This document shows, in pieces, positions 53,456 to 62,394 of a stretch of 64,000 nucleotides of DNA. Source of the DNA: Spirochaetota bacterium (lineage in GTDB: Bacteria > Spirochaetota > Spirochaetia > Treponematales > Treponemataceae); assembly GCA_023443865.1 (NCBI GenBank), contig JAEZST010000010.1, positions 186,001 through 250,000 on the forward strand, read 5' to 3'. Below the pieces are notes generated by a model that saw only the letters and a list, made by a program, of their open reading frames with translations, did no database searches and was not told the origin of the DNA. A program made the translations under genes and the position numbers. Positions within the stretch are counted from its first letter, which is position 1, and the number at the start of each line of letters is the position of its first letter.

Positions 53456-54544
53456 ATGCCGAAATCCGTGACCAAAATATGCGGTATACTCACTTCCGGC
53501 GGCGACGCCCCGGGCTTGAACGCCGCCATCCGCGGGGTCGCCCGCACCGCCATCGACGTGTACGGCATGACCGTCGTCGGTTTTGAGCACGGATACCGGG
53601 GCTTGATAGAGAACCGGTACCGTACCCTGAAGCCTTCCGAATTCTCCGGAATTCTCGCCCAAGGCGGAACGATCCTCGGAACCTCCCGCGAAAAGCCCTT
53701 CAAGGACAAGATCGGGGCTTTCGGCACCGATTCTCCGAGCGCCGTGGAGGCGATAAAGGAAAATTACGGCAAATTGGGGCTCGACTGCCTCGTGGTACTC
53801 GGGGGAAACGGCACCAATACCACCGGGGCCCGGCTCGCGGAAGAGGGCCTGAACGTAATCGGGCTTCCCAAAACCATAGATAACGACATCGTGGAGACCG
53901 ATATCACCTTCGGCTTTCACACCGCGCTCTCGGTCGCCACCGACGCGATTGACCGCCTGCACTCCACCGCCTCCAGCCATAACCGCGTCATGGTCATCGA
54001 GGTGATGGGCCACAAGGCCGGTTGGCTGGGCCTCTATTCCGGCGTGGCCGGGGGCGGCGACGTGGTCTTGCTGCCCGAAATACCCTACGACATTCACGCC
54101 ATTGCCCGGCACCTGGAACAGCGCGCGAGCAACGGAAAAACCTTCTCCATCGTCGTGGTGGCCGAGGGCGCCCGTTCCATCGCCGAGGCGGCCCTGGACA
54201 AAAAGGCTTTTAAACGGGCCCGCGCCGAAATGACGGGCTCGATCGGCTACCGGGTAGCCCGGGAGATAGAGGCGGAAACGGGGCTGGAGTCGCGGGTGAC
54301 CGTGTTGGGGTATCTGCAGCGCGGGGGAACCCCGGAGGCCTACGACCGCGTTCTCGCTTCCCAATTCGGCACCGCCGCCGCCAACATGCTCGCTACGGGG
54401 GATTACGGCAAGATGGTCGCCCTTCAGGACAATCGATTGGTGGGGGTGCCCCTGGAACGGGTGGCGAACCGGATTAAGACGGTGCCGCTCGACCACCGGA
54501 TGATAGAAACCGCCCGCGACGTGGGTACCTGCCTGGGCGACTGA
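53456..54544 (+). CDS. pfkA: 6-phosphofructokinase, mixed-type (group III-like)
   Basis: A 362-residue PfkA-superfamily kinase committing fructose-6-phosphate to glycolysis. Motifs: GILTSGGDAPGLNAA (nucleotide loop), LGGNGTNTTGA with N118/G119, LPKTIDNDIVETD with K139, and VMVIEVMGHKAGWL. Gly at the position equivalent to E. coli G104 favours ATP, while Lys in PKTIDND is typical of PPi-type and group III enzymes, so the phosphoryl donor is not certain. The catalytic Asp of TIDND is present. It has its own promoter and a strong SD (AGGAGG). Confidence 0.9.
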   Translation: MPKSVTKICGILTSGGDAPGLNAAIRGVARTAIDVYGMTVVGFEHGYRGLIENRYRTLKPSEFSGILAQGGTILGTSREKPFKDKIGAFGTDSPSAVEAIKENYGKLGLDCLVVLGGNGTNTTGARLAEEGLNVIGLPKTIDNDIVETDITFGFHTALSVATDAIDRLHSTASSHNRVMVIEVMGHKAGWLGLYSGVAGGGDVVLLPEIPYDIHAIARHLEQRASNGKTFSIVVVAEGARSIAEAALDKKAFKRARAEMTGSIGYRVAREIEAETGLESRVTVLGYLQRGGTPEAYDRVLASQFGTAAANMLATGDYGKMVALQDNRLVGVPLERVANRIKTVPLDHRMIETARDVGTCLGD

Positions 54545-54574
54545 CCCCGTAAAGGGCGCCGTTCCCGTCGCGCG

Positions 54575-56599
54575 TCAGGGCAGCGGGCGCGGTTCCGCGA
54601 TTCCGTACCCCTGGGCGTAGTCCACCCCGATATTCCGCAGCATGCCGATTATTTCCCCGTTTTTCGCGTATTCCCCGATGGTTTCCAGTCCGAGGATGCG
54701 GCCCATGCTGCTCATGGCTTCTACCATGGTAAAGTCGATGGGGTCCCGGTCCATGTTCCTGATGAAGGACCCGTCGATCTTGAGATAGTCGACGGGCAGG
54801 TTTTTCAGGTAATTGAACGAGGAAAAGCCGGACCCGAAATCGTCCAGGGCGAATTTGAAGCCCCGTTCCTTCAGGATATAGATAAAACGGGAGGCCGACG
54901 TGAGGTTGTGAATGGCGTTGGTTTCGGTAATCTCGATGCAGAAGCGCGCGGGATCTATCAGGTGCTCTTCCGCCTTTTCGACGATGAACGAGATAATGCT
55001 TTCGTCTACCAGGGACGCGCCGGAGAGGTTCAGGCTGAAAATTCTGGCCGCCAGGGGGTTTTTTTCCACGGTTAGCCGTTTCCACGCGGCAAAGGCCCGG
55101 TCTATCACCCATCGGTCTACCTGGGGCATAACGCCGTACCGTTCCGCGATGTGGACGAACTCGCCCGGCATGAGGATTGCCCCGTCGGTTCGCCGTATCC
55201 TGATCAGGATCTCGATCTTCGCGTCGCCGGCCCGTTCGGACAGGGGCTCTATGGGCTGGTAATAGAGCCGGAACTGGTTTTTATGCAGGGCCTCGTGGAT
55301 CAGGCTTATCCATTCGCTCACGGTGATCGCCGAATGGTTGGCCTGGCCGTCTTCTAGGAATTCATACCGGTTTCCTCCCGAGGCATGGACCTGGTGCACG
55401 AGGTTCGTGCCGGCCAGCATCAATTCATGCTCGCTCCGGAAGTTCTTGGCCAGGGAGACGATGCCCGCGCTGAGGGTAATGGGATAGGTTTTCCCCATCC
55501 ACTCGAACGCCTCGGCTCGAAGGGTTTCCAGGAGTTCCCGTACCGCCTTCTCGGGGTTTCCCTGGGTCACCACCACGAAATCGTCACCGCCGAGCCGCGA
55601 GGCGAATCCCCGCGAGCCGCACACCCGGCGGAGCAACTGGGCGGTTTTCACCAAAAGCGCGTCTCCCGCGTCGGTGCCGCAGGCGTCGTTAATGAGCTTG
55701 AAGTGGTCAATGTCCACGAAAACCGCGTGGTCGAAACCGCCGTCGTGGCCGCTCCCGCGAAGGGCCTCGGTCATGCGGAGGGCGAACTCGTTCCGGTTGA
55801 GAAGTCCCGTGAGCTGGTCATGGGTCGTTTGGTACTTCAGGTCGTCCGATATTTCGTGCAGCCGCGAGATATCGCGAAAGGAAAGGATAGCGTGGTTGTG
55901 CTCTCCTGCGTCGTGCGTAACCGACATTTCTACCACGTACGTCTTTCCGATCCGGTTCGATAAACGGAGTTTGCCCGGGCGTAGGGCGGTTTGTTCCCGG
56001 GAATACCCGGGCACGGGAAAGGATTCGCCGGTTTCGAGGTCCGATAGGGTTAAGAGGTTTTCCAGTGCCCTGTCCCGCGCCTCGAGGTCTGAAATGCCGA
56101 GAAGGGTTTCCGCCTCGGGGTTAATGAATACGATCTTGCTCGCGCGATCAAGCGCGATGATCGCGTCGCTGGTCGAATTGAGAATGGCGGAAAACAGTTC
56201 CTCATTCTTGCGAATTTTCGTCTCGGCGAAGTTTTTATAGAGGGAGACCTCGATGACCGTGGCGAGCTCCCGATCCCGGATCGGCTTGAGTAGGTAGCCG
56301 AGCGGTTCGGCCTCTTTCGCCCTCTCTACCAGCGCCTCATCGGTATAGGCAGTCAGGAAAATTGAGGGGATATTTTCTTCCCACCGGATTTTTATCGCCA
56401 GGTCTATCCCGTCCATACTGCCGGGAACCACGATATCCATGAGTACGACGTCGGGTTTCGATCGTTTGATGGCCGATAAGGCCTGGTCCGTATTGTCTGA
56501 ACTGCCGACTACCGAGTACCCAAGATATTCAAGCCGGCGCCTGAGGTCTTGGGCGATAATGGGTTCGTCCTCGACGAGAAAAATGCGTTCGTTGCTCAT
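54575..56599 (-). CDS. response regulator with PAS, GGDEF and EAL domains
   Basis: A 674-residue cytoplasmic c-di-GMP protein. Receiver domain 1-125 with E10/D11, phospho-acceptor D55 in VVLMDIVVPG and K105-like KPI. A PAS domain spans about 140-260. The GGDEF domain has the altered motif SRLGGDDFVVV (Asp in place of the conserved Glu), so cyclase activity is doubtful. In the EAL domain the signature is IEILIRIRR; the metal-binding Glu is kept, as are FSLNLSGASLV, CIEITETNA and DDFGSGFSSFNYLKNLPVDYLKIDG. A phosphorylation-controlled phosphodiesterase is the simplest reading. It overlaps the upstream kinase-like gene by 4 bases and has no SD, so it is translationally coupled. Confidence 0.88.
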   Translation of the reverse strand: MSNERIFLVEDEPIIAQDLRRRLEYLGYSVVGSSDNTDQALSAIKRSKPDVVLMDIVVPGSMDGIDLAIKIRWEENIPSIFLTAYTDEALVERAKEAEPLGYLLKPIRDRELATVIEVSLYKNFAETKIRKNEELFSAILNSTSDAIIALDRASKIVFINPEAETLLGISDLEARDRALENLLTLSDLETGESFPVPGYSREQTALRPGKLRLSNRIGKTYVVEMSVTHDAGEHNHAILSFRDISRLHEISDDLKYQTTHDQLTGLLNRNEFALRMTEALRGSGHDGGFDHAVFVDIDHFKLINDACGTDAGDALLVKTAQLLRRVCGSRGFASRLGGDDFVVVTQGNPEKAVRELLETLRAEAFEWMGKTYPITLSAGIVSLAKNFRSEHELMLAGTNLVHQVHASGGNRYEFLEDGQANHSAITVSEWISLIHEALHKNQFRLYYQPIEPLSERAGDAKIEILIRIRRTDGAILMPGEFVHIAERYGVMPQVDRWVIDRAFAAWKRLTVEKNPLAARIFSLNLSGASLVDESIISFIVEKAEEHLIDPARFCIEITETNAIHNLTSASRFIYILKERGFKFALDDFGSGFSSFNYLKNLPVDYLKIDGSFIRNMDRDPIDFTMVEAMSSMGRILGLETIGEYAKNGEIIGMLRNIGVDYAQGYGIAEPRPLP

Positions 56600-57132
56600 G
56601 AACTAGCTCTATCCAACAATTCCCTGATTATGGCCTGAGGCGGTTTTCTTCCCGCAAGAAGGGTAATGTCGGCCATTCTAGCATAAATTTCCGACCGTTT
56701 GACGAAAATATCCCGAAACTTTTCCCTTGGATCGCCGTTTTGGAGAAATTTTGGCCAGCGTCCATCCCTTTCCGCGCTTTTTTGGACCCGATCGAACAGA
56801 ATCTCGAAGGGCGTGTCTATGTATACGATGGTTCCGATTTTCTTCAGGCAGTCGAAGGCTTTCTGGTTTTCCGCCAATGCGCCTCCGGTGGCTATTACCC
56901 AAGCGGCATGGGGGTCCTTGGCGCATTCGGAGGCGAGCCATTCGCAGGCCCGCGTTTCTTCGCTGGCCATGAGCGCGCTTCCGCCCTCATCGAAGAGTTC
57001 TCTCGGCGTTTTGCCGCATCTTTCGGCTATCAGGGCGTCGGTATCGGTAAAACGGGCATTAAGCTTTCGGGCCACCTGGGCGCCGATGGTGCTTTTACCC
57101 GTGTGTTTGAGTCCGGTTAAAACGAGTATCAT
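56596..57132 (-). CDS. shikimate-kinase-like P-loop protein
   Basis: A 178-residue P-loop kinase of the AroK type: LTGLKHTGKST (Walker A), FTDTDALIAE (DxD metal site), and late KRSEIYARMADITL. However, the shikimate-binding GE..FR region reads EGGSALMASEE, lacking the conserved Arg, and the GGG motif is ATGGALAE. Substrate is therefore uncertain; related small-molecule kinases are possible. ATG 57132 is chosen because it begins at the P-loop strand and a -10 box lies 7 bases upstream. The stop overlaps the start of the GGDEF-EAL gene (ATGA). Confidence 0.7.
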   Translation of the reverse strand: MILVLTGLKHTGKSTIGAQVARKLNARFTDTDALIAERCGKTPRELFDEGGSALMASEETRACEWLASECAKDPHAAWVIATGGALAENQKAFDCLKKIGTIVYIDTPFEILFDRVQKSAERDGRWPKFLQNGDPREKFRDIFVKRSEIYARMADITLLAGRKPPQAIIRELLDRASS

Positions 57133-57139
57133 CGGATGC

Positions 57140-57145
57140 ACTATA
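57140..57145 (-). promoter_or_regulatory. -10 box 7 bases from the kinase-like start
   Basis: On the minus strand TATAGT (57145-57140), then 7 bases to ATG 57132. The -35 candidate TTTAAC (57168-57163, 17-bp spacer) is weak. Confidence 0.5.
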
Positions 57146-57158
57146 CCGAAATCCCCGC

Positions 57159-57188
57159 TTGTGTTAAAGGCCATGGCGGGGGTATGCT
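57159..57188 (+). promoter_or_regulatory. promoter predicting a leaderless mRNA
   Basis: -35 TTGTGT (57159-57164), 18-bp spacer, -10 TATGCT (57183-57188), 6 bases, ATG 57195. It faces away from the promoter of the kinase-like gene and overlaps its -35 region. Confidence 0.6.
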
Positions 57189-57194
57189 TTTCGC

Positions 57195-57890
57195 ATGACG
57201 ATACCAGTCGCGCTGGCCCTTTCCTTTCTTCCCGTACTGCTTTGGGGAATCCTCGGCGTGTTGAGCGCCTTGTCCCCGCCGAAAGACCTGCCCGCCCTTT
57301 ACGCGGCCGGGGTGCTTTCCGGCCTGGGGGCCGTGACGTGCGCGGTTCTTTCGCAATTGGGTATCGGCCTGATCTTTCCGGCGGGCCCTTCCTATTCGGG
57401 AACGCCCCTCGCTTCCATAATCGTCGCCGTGACCGAAGAATCGGCCCGTACGGCCGCCATCGGCATTGCCGTGGCTTTCTTGCCCATTATTTCCGGCGTC
57501 CGGGGCGACGATAGCGCGGACGAATCCGCGTACCGGAGAGGGGTCCTGTGGTTCGGCCTCCTTTCCGGCCTTACCTTTTTCGCCTTCGAGAGCCTGTGGT
57601 ACGCCCTTCGTTCGCCCGAAAGCCTTGCCCTTCGCCTGGCCTGGACCTTACCCCTGCACGGCTCCGCCGGCATTATGGCCGCGAGCGTTTTTTCGGCAGG
57701 GGGGAAAAGGTGGGGGGGCTTCGCCCTCGCCGTCTTTTTTCACGCCGCCTGGGATTTTTGCATGGAGCCTTCCCGTGCCTCTTCCTCGGCTTTTCTCTTT
57801 TTATCCCTGCTCAGCCTGCTTGGGGCGGTCTTTACCGCTTTTATCCTGTGGAACGCCGCGCCGGCCGGGGATTCCGCACCCGGGGCCTAG
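57195..57890 (+). CDS. PrsW/CPBP-like putative intramembrane protease
   Basis: A 231-residue membrane protein with about seven helices. Conserved-looking polar residues lie within helices in the pattern of the ABI/CPBP/PrsW superfamily: EESAR (near residue 80), FFAFESLWY, LHGSAG and FHAAWDF, i.e. Glu-Glu, Glu, His and His. These would form the catalytic site of an intramembrane endopeptidase. Target unknown. It has its own promoter, no SD, and its end overlaps the convergent HAD gene by 4 bases. Confidence 0.65.
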   Translation: MTIPVALALSFLPVLLWGILGVLSALSPPKDLPALYAAGVLSGLGAVTCAVLSQLGIGLIFPAGPSYSGTPLASIIVAVTEESARTAAIGIAVAFLPIISGVRGDDSADESAYRRGVLWFGLLSGLTFFAFESLWYALRSPESLALRLAWTLPLHGSAGIMAASVFSAGGKRWGGFALAVFFHAAWDFCMEPSRASSSAFLFLSLLSLLGAVFTAFILWNAAPAGDSAPGA

Positions 57891-58525
57891 AGCATCGCCT
57901 GAAGCCGATATACGTCTTCCACGCCGTCCACTAAAATGCCGCCCATTCCCAATTCGAGGGGGAGGGCCAGGTCGATGTCATAGCGATCGCCTATCGAAAG
58001 GCATTGGGAAGGGGCCGCCCGTGCGGATTCGGCGGCGATGAGGAAGGGTTTTTCGTGGGGTTTCGAGAAGCCCGTGGTATCGAGCCCGACGAGATGGGGG
58101 AATAGATCGTCCACGCCCAGGGCGCGCAGGGTTTTTCGCGCGGTCTTGACCGGATTGTTGGTGACAGAGCGCAGGGCGAAGCGGCGGGCGAGACGCGTAA
58201 GGGTTTCGCGAAGCCTTTCGTCGCGGCCGAGATACCGCTCCGGCTCTACCAGCGTTTCCCGCCAACGCACGCTTTCCTCGATGGGAATGCCGAAGCGCGT
58301 CATCGCGTTGCCCAGGCTGATTTTGCCGCCCGTTTCCCTTTCGTGCCGTTCCCGCACCTCCGCGATTAGCGCGCGGGCCTCGTCGGCTTCCAGGCCTCGC
58401 AGGGTCGCGAAGTGGCGTATTTGGGCGTCTACCTGCTCGTGGGCGTATTCGGGATGGGTGTAGAGGGTTGAGTCGATATCGAAAATGACGCAGCGAAGGT
58501 CAGACGGAATTCGGTAGACCTTCAT
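57887..58525 (-). CDS. HAD-superfamily phosphatase
   Basis: A 212-residue haloacid-dehalogenase-type hydrolase. Motif I is VIFDIDSTLY (nucleophile D16, D18), motif II Thr/Ser and Asn in SVTNNPVKT, motif III Lys in FSKPHEKPF, and motif IV in SIGDRYDIDLA. The cap after motif I is helical, as in pyrimidine 5'-nucleotidase (PyrF/SDT1-like) and phosphoglycolate phosphatase families. The start overlaps the preceding kinase stop (ATGA), so it is the third gene of prs-FGGY kinase-HAD. Confidence 0.85.
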   Translation of the reverse strand: MKVYRIPSDLRCVIFDIDSTLYTHPEYAHEQVDAQIRHFATLRGLEADEARALIAEVRERHERETGGKISLGNAMTRFGIPIEESVRWRETLVEPERYLGRDERLRETLTRLARRFALRSVTNNPVKTARKTLRALGVDDLFPHLVGLDTTGFSKPHEKPFLIAAESARAAPSQCLSIGDRYDIDLALPLELGMGGILVDGVEDVYRLQAML

Positions 58526-59775
58526 CGGTTATCCTTCCACTCGAGGTATTTCTCCCCGTATTCCCGGGCCCTGACGGGGTTGGGCTCGTAGCGTTTTTTG
58601 ATGTTTACCATGCTTCGCGCCGCCTCGTCGATACTTGCGTATTCGCCGATGGCCGCGAAGGCGAGGGCCGCGTCTCCCATAAGTTCGCCGTCGGGGGTAT
58701 CGGTAAGCTCGAAGGCCTCCCCCGTAATGTCTGCCTTCATGGCGTTCCACTGATCGTTGCGCGCCTGCCCGCCCGAGAGCCGCCATGCCGGCCTGAAGCC
58801 GGTCGCCGCCCGCAGGGTTTCGGCCGCCTCGCGTACCGTAAAGCCGATTTCTTCCACCACGACCCTTCCCGGGTGCGGCGCCTGCCCGTGCCGGGGCCGT
58901 ATGTCGCTCGCCAAAATCTCCCGCATGATTTCCGGATAGGACCGGCCCGCCTGCCCGCTCGCCTTTCTCCATTCATGGAAGATCGCCCCCGTGTCCGGGA
59001 GCAGGCACGAAGCGTTCCACCGCTCGCCCAAGACGCCCGGAAGGACCCGGACGCCCGGCGCGGGGGTAGGGAATGCGGTGCAGAGGTTGAGGCCCTCGCT
59101 GGTACCCGCGCGGTCGCAGCCGACGCCCGGCTCTATGGTGCCCGTGCCGACGAGGGCGACGAAGAAGTCGGGACCGCCAGAGACGACGGGGATTCCCGGG
59201 GGCAGGGGAATGGAATCCGAGGCGGGGCCGGAACCGGTTCGGCCGATCAGGGCTCCGGCCGGGACATAGGGCGCGAGCTTCTCCGCCGATAGCCCCGCGG
59301 CGGCGAGTTCGCCCGGCGTCCAATACGCGCGTTCGTACCGCGCTTCGGGGAGTACGGTGACCGCCTCCCCCGTGAGGGCCCACACGAGCCATTCCGGGCC
59401 GGAAAGGACGTATTTCGCCGAGTCCCAATCCTCGGGGAACCGGTTTCTGTATTCGAGGAGCCTCGGAATGAAAAGGGATTCGCCGCCGTAGGGCCGCGCG
59501 AGGGGTTCGTTCCACAGAAGCGTCGCCCCGGAGCCGTCTGAGGGGGTTACGGAGGCGAGCGTGGGTCCGTTGCCGGAAATCGATACCGCGGCGAGGCTTG
59601 AGCCGGGGGATAGGATCGTGACGGCATCCGATAGGGCAAGCGCCCAGTCCGAGCCGGAACGGCGGGTGTCGGGAAAGCGGCAGCGCGAACTCGCGAGAAT
59701 GGCGCCGTCGGGGCCAATGAGCGCCGCCTTCAGTGACGAGGTACCGATGTCGACGGCAAGGACCGCTCGATTCAT
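58522..59775 (-). CDS. FGGY-family carbohydrate kinase
   Basis: A 417-residue sugar or polyol kinase. N-terminal ATP-fold strand AVDIGTSSLKAALIG and the C-terminal GGQARNDQWNAMKADITG box (adenine-binding) mark the FGGY family; CDRAGTSEGLN lies between. The length is shorter than typical xylulokinase (about 500), the N-terminal half being compact, so the substrate is not assignable. It sits 8 bases downstream of prs and overlaps the HAD gene. A role in pentose use feeding PRPP synthesis would suit the neighbourhood (inference). Confidence 0.83.
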   Translation of the reverse strand: MNRAVLAVDIGTSSLKAALIGPDGAILASSRCRFPDTRRSGSDWALALSDAVTILSPGSSLAAVSISGNGPTLASVTPSDGSGATLLWNEPLARPYGGESLFIPRLLEYRNRFPEDWDSAKYVLSGPEWLVWALTGEAVTVLPEARYERAYWTPGELAAAGLSAEKLAPYVPAGALIGRTGSGPASDSIPLPPGIPVVSGGPDFFVALVGTGTIEPGVGCDRAGTSEGLNLCTAFPTPAPGVRVLPGVLGERWNASCLLPDTGAIFHEWRKASGQAGRSYPEIMREILASDIRPRHGQAPHPGRVVVEEIGFTVREAAETLRAATGFRPAWRLSGGQARNDQWNAMKADITGEAFELTDTPDGELMGDAALAFAAIGEYASIDEAARSMVNIKKRYEPNPVRAREYGEKYLEWKDNR

Positions 59776-59783
59776 GAAAGGCC

Positions 59784-61040
59784 TTACTCGATCTCCGTCG
59801 ACTTGTCCTGTTTCACCAGTTTTTCGATGATCGAGCGGTTATCGAGAAGGTCGCTCAGGGATTGGTCGTGATGAATTCGGGAAATTACCTGGGCGAACAG
59901 GCCCGATACGTTGGTCTTGATGTACCATTCCTTGGAGAGCAATTCCTCGTGGTATACCGCGTTCGTGCCGATTATGCGGAAGAAGTTGCCCTTCTGGTAG
60001 GCTTCGTCGAAAAGCTCGATGGCGTTACCGGTGAAGAAGGGGAGGCTTATCGCGGCGATGACCTTGGTCGCGCCCTGCTCCTTGAGGAAGGCCATGGCCT
60101 TGAGGAGGGTACCGCCGGTGCCGAGCATATCGTCTGCCAGGAACGCCACCTTTCCCTTTACGTCGCCCAAAAGCTTCACGCTCATGATATTGGTAGCCTT
60201 AGCGTCCTGGGTGACCACCGAGTAATCGCGTTCCTTATAGAGCATGGCCAGCGGCTTTTGGAGCCCGGTCGCGTAGAATTTATTCCGGTCGATGGCCCCG
60301 GTGTCCGGGGAAACCACCACGAAATCGTCCTTTTCGCTGGTAAGGTCCACGATCTTGGCGAGTTCGCGGATAATCTGATAGCTCGCGTGCAGGTTCTCGA
60401 TGCGGGCGTTCATGAAGGCGTTCTCGATTTCCCGGGAATGGATGTCGAGGGTAATGATCTGCTCTACCCCGAGGCTTTCGTACAGGTGCCCGAGGAGGCT
60501 GGCGGTCAGGCCCTCGCGGCCCTTTTTTTTATGCTGCCTGGAGTAGGGATAGACGGGGAGCACGAGGGAAATCTTGCGCGCGCCCGCGTGTCGTACGGCG
60601 TCGATGGTCACGAGCAGGCTCATGATATGGTCGTTTACCGAAAGGACCTGCCGGTTCTTGCCCTCGTTAAGGTCGAGGGCCTGGTGGTTTTCCACGTCCT
60701 GGAAAATAAAAACGTCCTTGCCGCGGATGCAGTCAAGGATCTCGGTTTTCACTTCGCCGTTCATGAACCAGGTAAAGCGCGTTTTGACCTTAAAATCGGG
60801 AGCGCGGTATTTCGTTATATCGCCGCGGATACAGATATCGGACGTTTGCAGATCGTTATAAAAGTTGACGTCTTTCACGAGATTGACCCGGTCCACCTCG
60901 TACCGTTTCGCAAGCACGTCGCTTTTTTGGCGGAACCTTCTGCTGTAGATGTGGTTCAGGTGCTTAATAGTCTCGTCGGCAAATTTCTCGCCGCCCGGAC
61001 ACGCCACGATTGCAAGGTCAGTAGGCTCTGAATACGTCAT
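59784..61040 (-). CDS. prs: ribose-phosphate pyrophosphokinase (long form)
   Basis: A 418-residue enzyme making PRPP from ribose-5-phosphate and ATP. It is about 100 residues longer than typical Prs, mainly in an N-terminal stretch and an insert. The two PRT-like folds are recognised by LVTIDAVRHAGARKISLVLP, PYSRQHKKK, DIHSREIENAF, VVSPDTGAIDR, the catalytic flexible loop LYKERDYSVV (Lys and Arg kept) and the PRPP loop VAFLADDMLGTGGTLLKAM, where the usual DDMIDTAGT is slightly altered. Long Prs proteins of this type occur in spirochaetes, to my knowledge. It starts the prs-FGGY-HAD operon. GGGGAAC is a weak SD. Confidence 0.9.
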   Translation of the reverse strand: MTYSEPTDLAIVACPGGEKFADETIKHLNHIYSRRFRQKSDVLAKRYEVDRVNLVKDVNFYNDLQTSDICIRGDITKYRAPDFKVKTRFTWFMNGEVKTEILDCIRGKDVFIFQDVENHQALDLNEGKNRQVLSVNDHIMSLLVTIDAVRHAGARKISLVLPVYPYSRQHKKKGREGLTASLLGHLYESLGVEQIITLDIHSREIENAFMNARIENLHASYQIIRELAKIVDLTSEKDDFVVVSPDTGAIDRNKFYATGLQKPLAMLYKERDYSVVTQDAKATNIMSVKLLGDVKGKVAFLADDMLGTGGTLLKAMAFLKEQGATKVIAAISLPFFTGNAIELFDEAYQKGNFFRIIGTNAVYHEELLSKEWYIKTNVSGLFAQVISRIHHDQSLSDLLDNRSIIEKLVKQDKSTEIE

Positions 61041-61158
61041 CTATTGTTCCCCGAGGGCTAATATGTACCACGTATCGGGAAAACATGCAAGATTGGCGGG
61101 CGGATTCATGCCTTTGCGGTCGTTTTCAACCGAACCGTACCGTTTGCGCGGATATGAC

Positions 61159-62388
61159 TCATTTATCCAGGATAGTGATTTCAACCCGCCGGTTCCGGGC
61201 CCGGTTAGCCTCCGTATCGTTTGGCGCGATGGGATGTTCGGCGCCGAAGCCCCGGGTATATACCTCATACTCGCTCCGCACGCCCCGTTCCACCAGGTAG
61301 CGGGCCACCGCTTCCGCCCGCTCTTCCGATAGCTTTTGCCGCGCCTCTTTCGTTCCCGCCAGGGCCGTATGGCCCGTAATTAAAAGCTCCTTGTCGGGGT
61401 AACGCTCGAGAAAGGCCGCCAGCTTCGAGATTTTATCCTTTTCGGAGGGAAGGAGCCGGGCGGAATCGGCCTCAAACTGGATATTTTCCAGGGAGAGTGT
61501 TACCCCTTCCTCGGTGGCCTCGGCTCGGGCGTCGGCGATGCCGAGGCGCGATATTTCGTCGTTCAGGTCGTCGGCAATTTTCTCCCGGTCCAGGTTACCC
61601 GTGGCCGCGGTGGTCGCCTCAGACGTGCCGCGCCATTCGAAGGTACGGCCCGAATCAAGCTGCAGCTGGATGCGGAATTCCTCGGAATAGGAATCCATGA
61701 TGCCCCGCTCGTTATCCCACAGGATTTTCTGTTTTGACCAGCCCATGGTGGTGACCGGGACGTCCGAACCGGGCTTCGCCTTCAGCGTGGCGGGAGAATC
61801 GAAGAATATCGAGTATTCAGCGGCGATCAGGTGGAGCTTTTTACCGTCCTTTTCCTGGGGCCCGACGTAGGTATAGGTGACCTCGAAGGGCACCCGAAAG
61901 GGCTTTTCGATGCCGAAATCGTCCCGGAAATCGTGGGCTTCCTCTCCGGTTCCCTTCCAGTTCTGGCCGACCTGTACGTCGCCCGCCGGAAACGAGGGAA
62001 CGTTTCGGACCACCGGCATGAAGTAGGAATCGTCTATCTCGAGCGTGCCCAGGGCGTTTCTGCGGAAGGAACTCGGATACTCCTTGCCCCAGGGAAGGGT
62101 TCGATTGCTCGTTTTCTCGCTGGTCATGAAGGTACAGTCATGCCGTGCGGAGGTTAAACCGGCGGAATCGGTCCGAACGTCGGATACCTTGAGCGTGGCG
62201 CGATAGGTAATTTCTGCGGTATGGTGGGGAATTCTATTGATGTAGGCCGTCTCGTTTACCACGGAATTGACGCGCCATTGGTCTCCGTCCCTGAACTTAA
62301 AACGGAAGGTTTCCGCCGCGGCGGGCAAGGCGCTCCAGAGGATAGCCGCGGCGGCGAGGGCCGCAAGGCGGCGGGCGTGGATATTCAT
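61159..62388 (-). CDS. exported OmpA-family peptidoglycan-associated protein
   Basis: A 409-residue envelope protein with a signal peptide (cleavage near PAAAETF). Residues about 25-280 form a beta-rich domain of unknown family (FRFKFRDGDQWRVNSVV). The C-terminal OmpA domain (about 290-409) has LENIQFEADSARLLPSE, ITGHTALAGT, LSEERAEAVARYL and GFGAEHPIAPNDT, then NRRVEITIL, so it should bind peptidoglycan. The start is ATG 62388 because the -10 box at 62395-62400 would place the transcript start on it; ATG 62394 is too close to that box. Confidence 0.88.
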   Translation of the reverse strand: MNIHARRLAALAAAAILWSALPAAAETFRFKFRDGDQWRVNSVVNETAYINRIPHHTAEITYRATLKVSDVRTDSAGLTSARHDCTFMTSEKTSNRTLPWGKEYPSSFRRNALGTLEIDDSYFMPVVRNVPSFPAGDVQVGQNWKGTGEEAHDFRDDFGIEKPFRVPFEVTYTYVGPQEKDGKKLHLIAAEYSIFFDSPATLKAKPGSDVPVTTMGWSKQKILWDNERGIMDSYSEEFRIQLQLDSGRTFEWRGTSEATTAATGNLDREKIADDLNDEISRLGIADARAEATEEGVTLSLENIQFEADSARLLPSEKDKISKLAAFLERYPDKELLITGHTALAGTKEARQKLSEERAEAVARYLVERGVRSEYEVYTRGFGAEHPIAPNDTEANRARNRRVEITILDK

Positions 62389-62394
62389 GCCCAT

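Noticed and set aside
61041..61158. Possible small gene between prs and the OmpA-family gene
   Set aside because: The only open frames overlap the OmpA coding end and have no start signal; the 118-bp gap looks like the prs leader.
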